Positions 8,067-16,649 of a DNA stretch of 64,000 bases are shown in pieces. This stretch comes from Cloacibacillus evryensis DSM 19522. GTDB taxonomy: Bacteria; Synergistota; Synergistia; Synergistales; Synergistaceae. The position numbers were made by a program, and so were the translations under genes. How positions within the stretch are numbered: the first letter of the stretch is position 1; the number at the start of each line of letters is the position of its first letter. The stretch covers positions 2,037,283 through 2,101,282 of the forward strand of contig NZ_KK073872.1 in the NCBI RefSeq assembly GCF_000585335.1, written 5' to 3'. A model generated the notes under the pieces. The model saw only the letters and a program-made list of their open reading frames with translations, was not told the origin of the DNA and searched no databases.

Positions 8067-8976
8067 CGAGCAGCGTCTCCACAAAGGTGCGCGGGTCAAA
8101 GAGCTGAAGGTCGTCTATCCCCTCACCAAGCCCCACGTAACGTATCGGCATTTTAAGTTTATCGGCGATCGCGATGACGATGCCCCCTTTTGACGTATTG
8201 TCAAACTTCGTAAGCACCACGCCCGTGATAGGCATCGCTTTGCTGAAGGTCTCGGCCTGCATGAAACCGTTCTGCCCCGTCACGGCGTCGAGCACGATAA
8301 GAACTTCGGCTGGGCCCTCCGGTATTTCGCGCTTGATGACGCGCGTCACCTTAGAGAGCTCCTCCATGAGATTTGACTTCGTGTGAAGACGTCCCGCGGT
8401 GTCGGCGATGATAACATCGTCGCCCGCGGCCTTGGCGGCCATTATCGAATCAAACACGACGGCCGCGGGGTCGCTGTCCTGCGCCTGAGCGACCACACGC
8501 ACGCCCGCGCGCTCGCCCCAGGCTTTGAGCTGCTCTATCGCGGCGGCGCGGAATGTGTCGGCGGCGGCCATTATCACACGTCTGCCGTCAGCTTTGAGCT
8601 GAGAGGCAAGCTTGCCCGAGGTGGTCGTCTTGCCGCTGCCGTTGACGCCGATCATGATGACGACGGCGGGCTTCTGCGAAAGGTCGAGAGGCTTTCCCAT
8701 TCCCGGCACAGCCTCCAGACGTGAGATCAGCAACTCGGCAAAGGCTGATTTCAGCTCCTGTTTATTGGTTATCCGGCGATCCACCATCACCTGCTTAAGG
8801 TCGTTTATAAGCGCCTCCGTCGTATCGATGCCGACGTCGCCGAGGATCAGACTCTCCTCCAGTTCATCCCAAAAATCATCGGTGACCGGGTCGTCTGAAA
8901 AGAGGTTTGATACGCCCTGGGTCCATCTGTTCCCCGTATTTTTCAGCTTCTCGGCAAAGTTTTTGAATATTCCCAT
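8047..8976 (-). CDS. ftsY: Signal recognition particle receptor FtsY
   Basis: 309 residues comprising the N and G domains of the SRP receptor GTPase, which docks ribosome-nascent chain complexes at the inner membrane. The G1 P-loop GVNGSGKTTT (110-119), G3 DTAGRLHTK (192-200) and G4 TKFD (256-259) with the FtsY-type AVTGQNG are all present. There is no long acidic A domain, only a short N-terminal amphipathic segment (MGIFKNFAEKLKNTG) that may contact lipid. It starts 2 bp after the PSP1 gene stop and overlaps the DUF4416 gene, so it is translationally coupled on both sides. Confidence 0.96.
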   Translation of the reverse strand: MGIFKNFAEKLKNTGNRWTQGVSNLFSDDPVTDDFWDELEESLILGDVGIDTTEALINDLKQVMVDRRITNKQELKSAFAELLISRLEAVPGMGKPLDLSQKPAVVIMIGVNGSGKTTTSGKLASQLKADGRRVIMAAADTFRAAAIEQLKAWGERAGVRVVAQAQDSDPAAVVFDSIMAAKAAGDDVIIADTAGRLHTKSNLMEELSKVTRVIKREIPEGPAEVLIVLDAVTGQNGFMQAETFSKAMPITGVVLTKFDNTSKGGIVIAIADKLKMPIRYVGLGEGIDDLQLFDPRTFVETLLDAGERE

Positions 8977-8978
8977 TC

Positions 8979-10271
8979 CTACACCTCCGATTTAGCGGGC
9001 GCCGCGTTATCGGAACCCTTTTTGGCCCCGGGCCTCCTGCGGCGCTGAAAATGACGTTTCGGCCGCTCTCCGCCATCCTGCGCCGCCTTATCCTCTTTTG
9101 GCGGCCTCGCCTCGGCGGCGTGCTTCACCTTCTGAACGACGTCCTCGCGCGGATCTTCATGCTCGTCGCGGATAGTCTGCGGCTCGTGCTTCACGCGGCG
9201 CTTCTTTTTCTTTTTATTTCCGCGCGGTTTTTGCTCAGGATTTGCCTCCCCGCCGTCGGGGCGGCGTTTGGCGGCGTTTTCCTCACGCTTCGGCTCGGCG
9301 GCTGCTTTTTCGTGGTGGCCGCCGCACTGCATGCATTTCGGGAAGAAATCCTGTATTTTCAGGACCGGCTCCGCGATCTCCTCCTCCGGCACCACCCATT
9401 CGCCGCCGGACGAAACGGTCTCTTTGAACTCTTCAAATTTGTCCCTCGGGACTTTAACCTCGCCCTTGCCGGCGATGAAGCAGCGCAGGCTCTTGCTGGG
9501 CAGGTCGATACCGGCGATGATGACGTTGCCGTTCGGCGTCTTTATTTTCGAGCCCGGGTTGGGAAAACCCTCCCATGCCTCGTGGTAGGCTTCGTGCTCG
9601 TAACACATGCAGCACATGAGCCTGCCGCATATACCTGATATTTTGGCCGGGTTCAGCGCCAGGTTCTGCTCCTTCACCATCTTTATGCAGATGGGGGCGA
9701 ACTGGTTGAGCCAGTAGCTGCAGCAGCAGGGCTGCCCGCAGGGACCGACTCCTCTGATGATTTTCGCCTCGTCGCGAACGCCTACCTGCCGCAGTTCGAT
9801 GCGGGTTTTGAATTCGCGCGCAAGGTCACGCACATAGGCGCGGAAATCGACGCGCTGCTCCGAGGAAAAATAGAAAAAGAGCTTGCGCTTCGCGCGCAGG
9901 AACTCAACGTCTATGAGCTTCATTTCGAGGTTGTGAGGCTTCAGAAGTTCCTTCGCCTCTTTCAGTATCCTGTTTTCCTCTTCGCGGTAGCCTTCGGCGG
10001 TTTCAGTATCTTCCTTCGCGGCAAAGGCCATAAAGGTAAGGTCCGTCACCACCGGTTCGGAATTTTTGGCCATCCCGTCGCCGTGTTCCGAGGCGTTGCG
10101 CAGCAGGCGGTAGGCCGCCTCCTGTTCGGCGTTTATCTCACCCACCGCCACCGCGAGCTCTTCACCGCGCACCGATTCCACGATGAGCGCGGCGCCCTTC
10201 TTTATATCTCCGTCATACTCGACAAGCCCAAGATAACGGGGCTTACCATAAATTGCCAAGTATTTGTTCAT
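8979..10271 (-). CDS. PSP1-domain protein, YaaT-like stage 0 sporulation homologue
   Basis: 430 residues from the ATG at 10271 (MNKYLAIYGKPRYLGLVEYD), chosen because AAGGAGG lies 10 bp upstream. The PSP1 domain covers about residues 55-260, with the cysteine-rich core GVGPCGQPCCCSYWL then GICGRLMCCMCYEHEAY, probably a metal or Fe-S site. The last ~120 residues are low-complexity and basic (KKKKRR, RRRRPGAKKG), unlike the shorter Bacillus YaaT, and may bind nucleic acid. In Bacillus, YaaT forms the RicAFT complex controlling RNase Y. Here it sits between holB and ftsY, the usual position near tmk and holB. It overlaps the holB end by 29 bp. Confidence 0.85.
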   Translation of the reverse strand: MNKYLAIYGKPRYLGLVEYDGDIKKGAALIVESVRGEELAVAVGEINAEQEAAYRLLRNASEHGDGMAKNSEPVVTDLTFMAFAAKEDTETAEGYREEENRILKEAKELLKPHNLEMKLIDVEFLRAKRKLFFYFSSEQRVDFRAYVRDLAREFKTRIELRQVGVRDEAKIIRGVGPCGQPCCCSYWLNQFAPICIKMVKEQNLALNPAKISGICGRLMCCMCYEHEAYHEAWEGFPNPGSKIKTPNGNVIIAGIDLPSKSLRCFIAGKGEVKVPRDKFEEFKETVSSGGEWVVPEEEIAEPVLKIQDFFPKCMQCGGHHEKAAAEPKREENAAKRRPDGGEANPEQKPRGNKKKKKRRVKHEPQTIRDEHEDPREDVVQKVKHAAEARPPKEDKAAQDGGERPKRHFQRRRRPGAKKGSDNAAPAKSEV

Positions 10272-10986
10272 TGGGAACTTCCTCCTTGAATAGAGCAAAA
10301 ACTAAATCCTCTATCACCGGCACGGAGAGCCTTCTCTGCTCCATGAGGCGTATCAGCGAATCCAGCTCGGATGCTTTTATATAGTCGTTCTTTTCCGTAA
10401 GATCGCGTACCCAGCCCTGCATCTCCAGATAGAGAATCTCGGGGCTCGGTTTCCTGCCCGCATCCATCCACTTCGCCCACTCCCTGATGCTTGCGGGCAT
10501 CGGATGGGCCTTCAATATTTCCTCGGGCAGATCTATATGTATCGACCAAATGCGGCTCTTGATCGTCGGGATGAGATTGTCTTCCTCCGACATAAACAGT
10601 ATGTTGCCATGCTCCGGAGGTTCTTCGGTGATCTTCAGCAGGCTGTTGGAAGCCTCGACGGATAGTTTGTCCGCCAGCCAGACGACGGCGAGACGGCGCC
10701 GGGAAGAGAGAGGATGAAGCGCGAGCTCCCCCTGAAGCCGGCGGCACTCGTCGATCGACGGCGCCGACGAGACAGTTCCCGCGTTTATCATATCGGGATG
10801 CTCTCCGTCCTTCCAAAGGTCGTCATCCCCCAGCACGAGCCGTCCGTACATTTCGGAAAAGGTCTCCTGCATAATATGGGGGATGACCACCCCAACCGAC
10901 TGCGGCGTCCTTCCTGATGCCGCGGCGTTCGCCAGCTCACGCCAGCCCTGCGAGGACTCTATAAGGGCGACCGTCTCCTGGTTCAC
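10243..10986 (-). CDS. holB: DNA polymerase III delta' subunit-like protein
   Basis: 247 residues with the clamp-loader delta' pattern: LALHPLSSRRRLAVVWLADKLSVEASNSLLKITEEPPEHGNILFMSEEDNLIPTIKSRI contains the LL-K-EEPP core and the SR(I/C) arginine-finger region, near residues 95-165. No Walker A P-loop is seen, as expected for delta', which does not hydrolyse ATP. It is shorter than the E. coli protein (334) because the N-terminal zinc module appears to be missing. It overlaps tmk by 4 bp and the PSP1 gene by 29 bp. The tmk-holB-PSP1 order is conserved in many Gram-positive bacteria. Confidence 0.85.
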   Translation of the reverse strand: MNQETVALIESSQGWRELANAAASGRTPQSVGVVIPHIMQETFSEMYGRLVLGDDDLWKDGEHPDMINAGTVSSAPSIDECRRLQGELALHPLSSRRRLAVVWLADKLSVEASNSLLKITEEPPEHGNILFMSEEDNLIPTIKSRIWSIHIDLPEEILKAHPMPASIREWAKWMDAGRKPSPEILYLEMQGWVRDLTEKNDYIKASELDSLIRLMEQRRLSVPVIEDLVFALFKEEVPNEQILGNLW

Positions 10987-11600
10987 AGGGAAACTCCCCT
11001 TTCGGCCAACACAGACTTCACCAGTTCAAAAACCTCAGCCGGATCTTTCCCGCCGCACTCGATCACGGCCCAACGGCGCGGCTCCAACTTTGCCAGCTCG
11101 CCGTATCCCTCGTCGATCTTCCGCATAAAGGCAAGACCTTCGCGCTCAAAGGAATCGGGTTTTCCCCGTTTGCCGACGCGCGCGAGCGCAGTCTCCGGTG
11201 AAATTTTAAAAAAGAGCGTAATGTCCGGCACGGGCAGCGCCGCAAGCGCGGCCATATCCCGCAGCGGCTCAAAGGGCATTCCCCTGCCCCATACCTGATA
11301 GGCGAGAGTGGAATCATGGTAACGTTCGCATATGGCATGACGGCCTTCGGCAAGAGCTGGCGCTATCACCCGCGCGGCGTGCTCCGTTCTGTCAAGCATG
11401 AAAAGAAAGAGCTCGCTCCAAGGGTGGCGCAGACCGCCATCAAGCACCATGCCGCGCAGCAGGCCCCCGCCCTCCCAACCGCCGGGCTCGCGGGTAAGGA
11501 CGGCTCCGCCCCCTTTATTCAAAAGCTCGAAGAGCAGCCTCGCCTGCGTCGATTTCCCGCATCCGTCAATGCCCTCGAAGGTAATAAACATCACACCCAC
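10983..11600 (-). CDS. tmk: Thymidylate kinase
   Basis: 205 residues that phosphorylate dTMP to dTDP. The P-loop FEGIDGCGKSTQA lies at residues 8-20, the DR(Y/H)-type motif CERYHDSTLAYQVWGRG near 95-111, and the lid region KRGKPDSFEREGLAFMRKIDEGY near 145-170. It is the first gene of the minus-strand operon tmk-holB-PSP1-ftsY-DUF4416. The start may be the ATG at 11600 or the third-codon ATG at 11591. The first is kept because AAAGGCGG precedes it. Downstream it overlaps holB by 4 bp. Confidence 0.95.
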   Translation of the reverse strand: MGVMFITFEGIDGCGKSTQARLLFELLNKGGGAVLTREPGGWEGGGLLRGMVLDGGLRHPWSELFLFMLDRTEHAARVIAPALAEGRHAICERYHDSTLAYQVWGRGMPFEPLRDMAALAALPVPDITLFFKISPETALARVGKRGKPDSFEREGLAFMRKIDEGYGELAKLEPRRWAVIECGGKDPAEVFELVKSVLAERGVSL

Positions 11601-11687
11601 CGCCTTTACAATAGATAATCATAACATAATTCATGATAAAATTATCAGAGACTATTCCTAATTTTACGTTAATCGGAGGCGCAGCGG

Positions 11688-12572
11688 ATGTACGAACTTA
11701 TTCAGGCCGGCGAAAAGAGCTGGTATATAAAAAATCCCGCGAATGTAGGCGTCTACTCTCTCGGCGGCGGTGATATCTGTCTCATCGATTCCGGCAACGA
11801 TAAAGAGGCGGGGCGCAAAATACTCAAAAAAGTCACGGAAGAGGGGTGGCGGGTCTCCTGCATCATCAACACCCACTCGAACGCCGACCACACCGGCGGC
11901 AACCAGTTCATCCAAAGCCGGACGGGCTGCCGCGTCCTCTCCACCGATATAGAAAACACCTTCGCGAGGCACCCGGAGCAGGAGAGTTCTTTCCTCTATG
12001 GAGGATACCCCTACGCGGAGCTGCGCAATAAATTCCTGCTGGCGAAACCGACGGAAAGCACAGTAAACATTGAAGACGCGCTGCCCGAGGGGCTGGAGAT
12101 AATAAAACTCCCCGGCCACTACTTCGATATGATCGGGATAAAGACCGACGACGGCGCCTGTTTCCTCGCCGACTCGCTCTTCAGCGCCGAGATCATCGCG
12201 AAATACCACATCGTTTTTATCTACGACGTGGCTAAATTCCTTGAAACGCTCGACATGCTGGAGGGGCTTGAAGCAAAAATATTCATCCCCGCGCACAACG
12301 AGCCCCTGACGGACATCAGGGAGCTGATAGAGGTCAACCGCGCTAAGGTACACGAGATCGCGGCGCTCCTCTGCGAAATATGCGCCGCGCCCAAAACGTT
12401 CGAGCGGATACTCAAAGAGGTCTTCGCCCGTTACGGCCTGACGATGGACCACAATCAATATGTGCTCGTCGGCAGTACGATAAGGTCATACCTCTCGTGG
12501 CTGCACGACGGCGGCAGGCTGAATATAGAATTTATCGACAATGAGATGCTCTGGAGCAAGACGGACGGCTAA
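11688..12572 (+). CDS. Metallo-beta-lactamase-fold hydrolase
   Basis: 294 residues on the plus strand, divergent from tmk. The metal-binding signature is HSNADHTGG near residue 63 (HxNxDH in place of the usual HxHxDH). A conserved LPGHYFDMIGI near 140, FLADSLFS near 158 and PAHNEPL near 205 supply the later metal ligands. The C-terminal ~80 residues (FERILKEVFARYGLTMDHNQYVLVGSTIRSYLSWLHDGGRL) form a winged-helix-like tail seen in some glyoxalase II-like hydrolases. The substrate cannot be deduced. The start ATG follows GGAGGCGCAGCGG. Confidence 0.88.
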   Translation: MYELIQAGEKSWYIKNPANVGVYSLGGGDICLIDSGNDKEAGRKILKKVTEEGWRVSCIINTHSNADHTGGNQFIQSRTGCRVLSTDIENTFARHPEQESSFLYGGYPYAELRNKFLLAKPTESTVNIEDALPEGLEIIKLPGHYFDMIGIKTDDGACFLADSLFSAEIIAKYHIVFIYDVAKFLETLDMLEGLEAKIFIPAHNEPLTDIRELIEVNRAKVHEIAALLCEICAAPKTFERILKEVFARYGLTMDHNQYVLVGSTIRSYLSWLHDGGRLNIEFIDNEMLWSKTDG

Positions 12573-12618
12573 CGAAAAGACCGGCTGCGCTTAGACAGCG
12601 GAGGTAGGAGGTACCTTT

Positions 12619-13521
12619 ATGTCAGATAAAATAGCCCTATTCGAGAATAAAAAGATACGCTCTGTTTGGATGGAGGCGGAGGAAGAGTGGTACTTCTCTG
12701 TCGTGGATATCGTGAGTGCGTTAACCGGCAGCATAGACGGCAGAAAATACTAGAACAAGCTAAAACAGCGTCTGAAGGAAGAGGGTAATGAAACGGTGAC
12801 AAATTGTCACCAGTTGAAATTACAGGCCGCTGACGGCAAGATGCGCTTGACTGATGTCGCATCGGCCGAGAATATACTGCGCCTGATCCAATCCATCCCG
12901 TCCCCCAAGGCCGAGCCATTCAAGCTCTGGCTCGCGCGCGTCGGCGCGGAACGCATAGAAGAGACGGCGGACCCTGAGCTGGCCATCGACCGTGCCTTTG
13001 AGACATATCTGAAAAAAGGCTATACAAAAGAATGGATTAACCAGCGGCTGCTCTCGATCCGTATCCGCAGCGACCTAACGACCAAATGGGACACCCGCGG
13101 CGTCAAGAAGGACATGGAATACGCCATCCTCACCGACGAGATAACGAAAGCATGGACCGGCGTGACGACACGCCAATACAAGAATTTCAAAGGGCTTAAG
13201 AAAGAGAACCTCCGCGACAACATGAGCGACCTCGAGCTGGTGCTGAATATGCTCGCCGAGGCAACCACAACCGAGATATCAAAGACCGTGAAGCCGGAAA
13301 CTTTCGAAAATAACGCCAATGTCGCACGTCAGGGCGGGCAAGTGGCGGGAAATATCAGGAAGGAAATAGAGGCAAAATCCGCCCGCCCGGTCATCACCAA
13401 GCAGAACGCAATAGACTTTACCAACGTTATTGAGCTGGTCACGGAAATAGATCAGGAGAAAAAGGGAGCTTATGAAACAAACTCTGTAAATATAGAAATC
13501 GCAAAAAAAGGCCTTCTGTGA
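12619..13521 (+). pseudogene. BRO-family phage antirepressor-like gene, amber-interrupted and truncated by IS
   Basis: From the ATG at 12619 (GGAGG 7 bp upstream) the frame encodes a BRO-N-like start (IALFENKKIRSVWMEAEEEWYFSVVDIVSALTG), then meets TAG at 12751-12753, directly after GRKY. The same frame continues with NKLKQRLKEEGNETVTNCHQLKLQAADGKMRLTD, so a single change of TGG (Trp) to TAG explains the stop. The rest is open to 13521, but the last ~15 codons and the stop lie within the left end of the IS256-family element, so the natural C-terminus is lost. BRO-N proteins are typical of prophages and mobile islands. Confidence 0.8.
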
Positions 13522-14937
13522 TAAATTAAAATTACTTACAGGAGGCCTTTAAAATGGCAAAAGATAAGAAGATTACTCACAAAGTTCAGATGACAGACGG
13601 GAAAAGAGATATCATCAGATACCTACTTCAGGAATACGATATCAAATCTGCAAAGGATATCCAGGATGCGCTGAAAGATCTTCTGGGTGGTACGATTAAA
13701 GAGATGATGGAGACTGAGATGGACGAACATCTCGGTTATAAGAAATCTCAGCGTTCAGAAGGCAGCGACTACCGCAACGGATACAAACAAAAGCATGTAA
13801 ACTCAAGTTTTGGAGAGTTTTCCATAGACGTTCCTCAGGACAGGGAATCCAGCTTCGAGCCTAAGATAGTAAGAAAGCGACAAAAAGATATTTCCGAGAT
13901 AGACCAGAAAATAATATCTATGTACGCTAAAGGAATGACTACCCGTCAGATATCGGCAACGATACAGGATATTTACGGGTTCGACGTCTCAGAAGGCTTC
14001 ATATCGGATGTGACTGACAAGATAATGCCGCAGATCGAAGAATGGCAGAACAGGCCACTCTCCGAAGTCTATCCCATTGTTTTTATAGATGCGATTCATT
14101 ATTCTGTTAGGGAAGATAACGCAGTAAAGAAGCTCGCAGCCTATGTAATACTTGGAATCAACAGCAACGGTATAAAAGAAGTGCTTTCTCTGCAGGTGGG
14201 AGAAAATGAAAGCGCCAAATACTGGCTGACAGTCCTGAATTCCCTGAAGAACCGTGGTGTAAGGGATATCTTCATTCTCTGTGCAGACGGCCTTAGCGGA
14301 ATGCGCGAAGCAGTCGAAAGTGCGTTCCCGCAGACCGAATACCAGCGCTGCCTTATACATCAGGTCAGGAGCACTATGAAATATGTGGTTGAAAAAGACC
14401 GCAAAGAATTTGCCGCAGACCTGAAAACAATCTATCAAGCTCCCGACGAGTCCCATGCGCTGGAAGCCAGGGATCGTGTTGCTGAGAAATGGGGATCAAA
14501 ATATGCAAATGCAGTGAAGGGGTGGGAGCGCAACTGGGATACGATCTCTCCGATATTTAAATTTTCTTGCCAGGTAAGAAAGGTCATTTACACGACAAAC
14601 GCGATAGAAAGCCTTAATTCCAGCTATCGCAGGCTCAACAGCCAAAGAAGCGTATTCCCCAGCGCAGGCGCCCTTTTAAAAGCCTTATATCTGGCTACTT
14701 TTGAGGCGACCAAAAAATGGAGTATGCCAGTTAGGAACTGGCGCAGTATCCTTGGTGAACTAGCTGTAATGTATGAAGGACGGATGCCTGAATAGGCTAA
14801 GATTAATAAAAAGCGGTCAGTGTTTGTATTGACACTGGCCACTTAATAGGTTGATAATTTTGTCATACAGGGATCGTTATTAGCCCTAGTTGTATTGGAT
14901 TTCTCACAGAAGGTCCATATTTACAGAGTTTTTTTCA
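13473..14937 (+). mobile_element. IS256-family insertion sequence
   Basis: The element has imperfect terminal inverted repeats: TGAAACAAACTCTGTAAATAT at 13473-13493 matches the complement of 14917-14937 with one mismatch. An inner repeat CCTTCTGTGA (13512-13521) is repeated inverted at 14904-14913. It contains one transposase gene. I could not find a clear 8-9 bp target duplication, so the ends may be off by a few bases or one flank may have rearranged. Its left end truncates the BRO-family gene. Confidence 0.8.
13554..14795 (+). CDS. IS256-family (mutator-type) transposase
   Basis: 413 residues of the Transposase_mut family. The N-terminal region with MMETEMDEHLGYKKSQRSEGSDYRNGY is diagnostic of IS256-type enzymes. 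The catalytic core shows VFIDAIHYSVRED (first Asp, near residue 180), FILCADGLSGMREAVESAFP (second Asp, near 245) and YTTNAIESLNSSYRR (Glu, near 360). Length is complete and no frameshift is visible. The ribosome binding site GGAGG lies 9 bp before the ATG. Confidence 0.95.
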   Translation: MAKDKKITHKVQMTDGKRDIIRYLLQEYDIKSAKDIQDALKDLLGGTIKEMMETEMDEHLGYKKSQRSEGSDYRNGYKQKHVNSSFGEFSIDVPQDRESSFEPKIVRKRQKDISEIDQKIISMYAKGMTTRQISATIQDIYGFDVSEGFISDVTDKIMPQIEEWQNRPLSEVYPIVFIDAIHYSVREDNAVKKLAAYVILGINSNGIKEVLSLQVGENESAKYWLTVLNSLKNRGVRDIFILCADGLSGMREAVESAFPQTEYQRCLIHQVRSTMKYVVEKDRKEFAADLKTIYQAPDESHALEARDRVAEKWGSKYANAVKGWERNWDTISPIFKFSCQVRKVIYTTNAIESLNSSYRRLNSQRSVFPSAGALLKALYLATFEATKKWSMPVRNWRSILGELAVMYEGRMPE

Positions 14938-15108
14938 CACGCCCGAAAAAGGGGACAGGTATATAATGGACATCGTCAAGACATACTTTCTAGTCTGTGC
15001 TGGAACAATCTATCCTGGGGTTCTTACGTAGTTTTGGTTTCATTGTCCTGGCTTTCTCCTGATAACTACAGATTCTCTACGTATATTTTGCCTCATTACT
15101 GCAATCTT
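14938..15108. other. Short AT-rich spacer, nothing identified
   Basis: This DNA lies between the IS256-family element and the rpoN stop codon. I see no gene, terminator or repeat. Confidence 0.4.
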
Positions 15109-16452
15109 TTACATACTATTACTAGGTTTATCGGCTTTTTCAGTGACGACTGATTTATGTCCTTTGTGGCCCCCCAAATATTTCCGTGAGTAACTGCCGG
15201 TTATCCCCATCTCATTACGATATTTCGCCACAGTCCGCCTAGATATGCGGATGCCTTTTTCGAGTAAGATTTGGGATATTTTATCGTCACTTAAGATTTC
15301 CATACTTCCCAGAATTATAGAAATCTGCTTTTTCACATAATCCCTTCCGGTATTATTTTTACTCGGAACTACATTCGGCCAGGAAGAAAACAATGCGCTC
15401 ATTTTATATGTCCTTGCTGGGGTCTGAATATATTTATCTTTTACACATCTGCTTATCGTGGAGACATGCGTTTCCAACTCTTCCGCGATCTTCGCCATAC
15501 TCAACGGCTTTAAAACACTTTGGCCTAAAATATAGTCTTCCTGTGTCTGACATATGATGAGAGATACTTTTTGTAACAGGTCTCGTCTTTTTTCAATAAT
15601 TTCATTAATAAAATTAATTCTGTGAACCTTCTCGCTGAAGTATTTCTGCAATTGTTCGTTGCCACACTCATCCATGAGCTTTTTATATGTGCCACTTACA
15701 CAGAGTGGCTGTTCTTGCCCATTATTTACTTCTATTTTCCAGCAGCCACATTCAAAGGAGGCAATAACATCTGGAATCACGTATTGTATATTTTCGGTAT
15801 CATATCCATTCAACGGATAAGGATTAAGTGTTTTTATTATTTCTATGTAGCGCTGTATTTGGTCTATACTTATACCAACAGCATTGGCAATCTTACGCAC
15901 TTTACCGCCAGCCAAATCATAGAGATATTCTTTGATTATAGTATGAAGTTTCACATCAGTATTATATGGCCAGGGCAACTGTAGAATTAGGCATTCTTCT
16001 AAGGATGCGGCAGCTATACCCTTTGGGGCAAGACTTTTTAGCAGCTTAATGTAGTAAGCTGCATTCGTCACAGAAATATCTAGTATAGTCGCTACCTCAG
16101 CCGCATTTTTTGTTAACCGTCCTTTTGAGTCTAAAAGACCTATAATGGATCTTATTATCCTGACCTCTTTACAATTATATTTACCTAGATCCAGCTGAGA
16201 AAGCAACAACTCTTCAATAATATTCTCCTGCGGTGCCGGTACATCTAAGATAGGGCTGTCTTCTCCATCATCGATTCTGGACGTTAAGTATTGCGGCTGA
16301 TCATAAAATTCCAACAAGGGATTCGCATTTCGCTCTTCATTTACAAAATCGATCAAATCAGTTATCGGCATCGATAATATTTTAAGTGACTCTAGCATCG
16401 TAGGCGAAAGGAATTGCTTTTGTTCAAGCACAGGACTGTGATTCAAATCCAT
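15109..16452 (-). CDS. rpoN: RNA polymerase sigma-54 factor
   Basis: 447 residues covering all three RpoN regions. The glutamine/leucine-rich region I starts MDLNHSPVLEQKQFLSPTMLESLKIL. The core-binding domain is in the middle (KNAAEVATILDISVTNAAYYIKLLKSLAPKGIAA). A helix-turn-helix follows near 330-350 (SMAKIAEELETHVSTISRCV), and the C-terminal RpoN box is RISRRTVAKYRNEMG, which reads the -24 element. It is visibly AT-rich compared with the core genes. Two genes further along stand a sigma-54 activator and a consensus sigma-54 promoter, so this may be a dedicated, horizontally acquired copy. No downstream partner genes such as hpf or ptsN are visible. Confidence 0.95.
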   Translation of the reverse strand: MDLNHSPVLEQKQFLSPTMLESLKILSMPITDLIDFVNEERNANPLLEFYDQPQYLTSRIDDGEDSPILDVPAPQENIIEELLLSQLDLGKYNCKEVRIIRSIIGLLDSKGRLTKNAAEVATILDISVTNAAYYIKLLKSLAPKGIAAASLEECLILQLPWPYNTDVKLHTIIKEYLYDLAGGKVRKIANAVGISIDQIQRYIEIIKTLNPYPLNGYDTENIQYVIPDVIASFECGCWKIEVNNGQEQPLCVSGTYKKLMDECGNEQLQKYFSEKVHRINFINEIIEKRRDLLQKVSLIICQTQEDYILGQSVLKPLSMAKIAEELETHVSTISRCVKDKYIQTPARTYKMSALFSSWPNVVPSKNNTGRDYVKKQISIILGSMEILSDDKISQILLEKGIRISRRTVAKYRNEMGITGSYSRKYLGGHKGHKSVVTEKADKPSNSM

Positions 16453-16649
16453 CCATGGTTCACCACCTTAAAGGCACAATATCGGGTTACCTGACGTTAG
16501 TATAAAATAAATATGAACCTATGTCATATGATATCATTTTCAGCAATTGATATATGATGATGCACGCCTTCCATAAATATATAGTAACATCTAATTTTAG
16601 GAAGGCGAGCATCAGACAGCACCACAGGTGATATTAGCTATGATTTATA
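16453..16649. other. rpoN upstream / symporter downstream spacer
   Basis: AT-rich DNA. A weak hairpin CGCCTTCC / GGAAGGCG (about 16566-16612, long loop) could mark the end of symporter transcription on the minus strand. I cannot pick an rpoN promoter with confidence. Confidence 0.3.

Noticed and set aside
12573-12618. Left attachment site repeating the selC 3' end
   Set aside because: GCGGAGGTAGGAGG has only a weak resemblance to the tRNA end and lacks the TCGAACC core.
13465-14946. Target-site duplication of the IS256-family element
   Set aside because: The 8-9 bp outside the inverted repeats (left GGGAGCTTA-like, right CACGCCCG-like) do not match.
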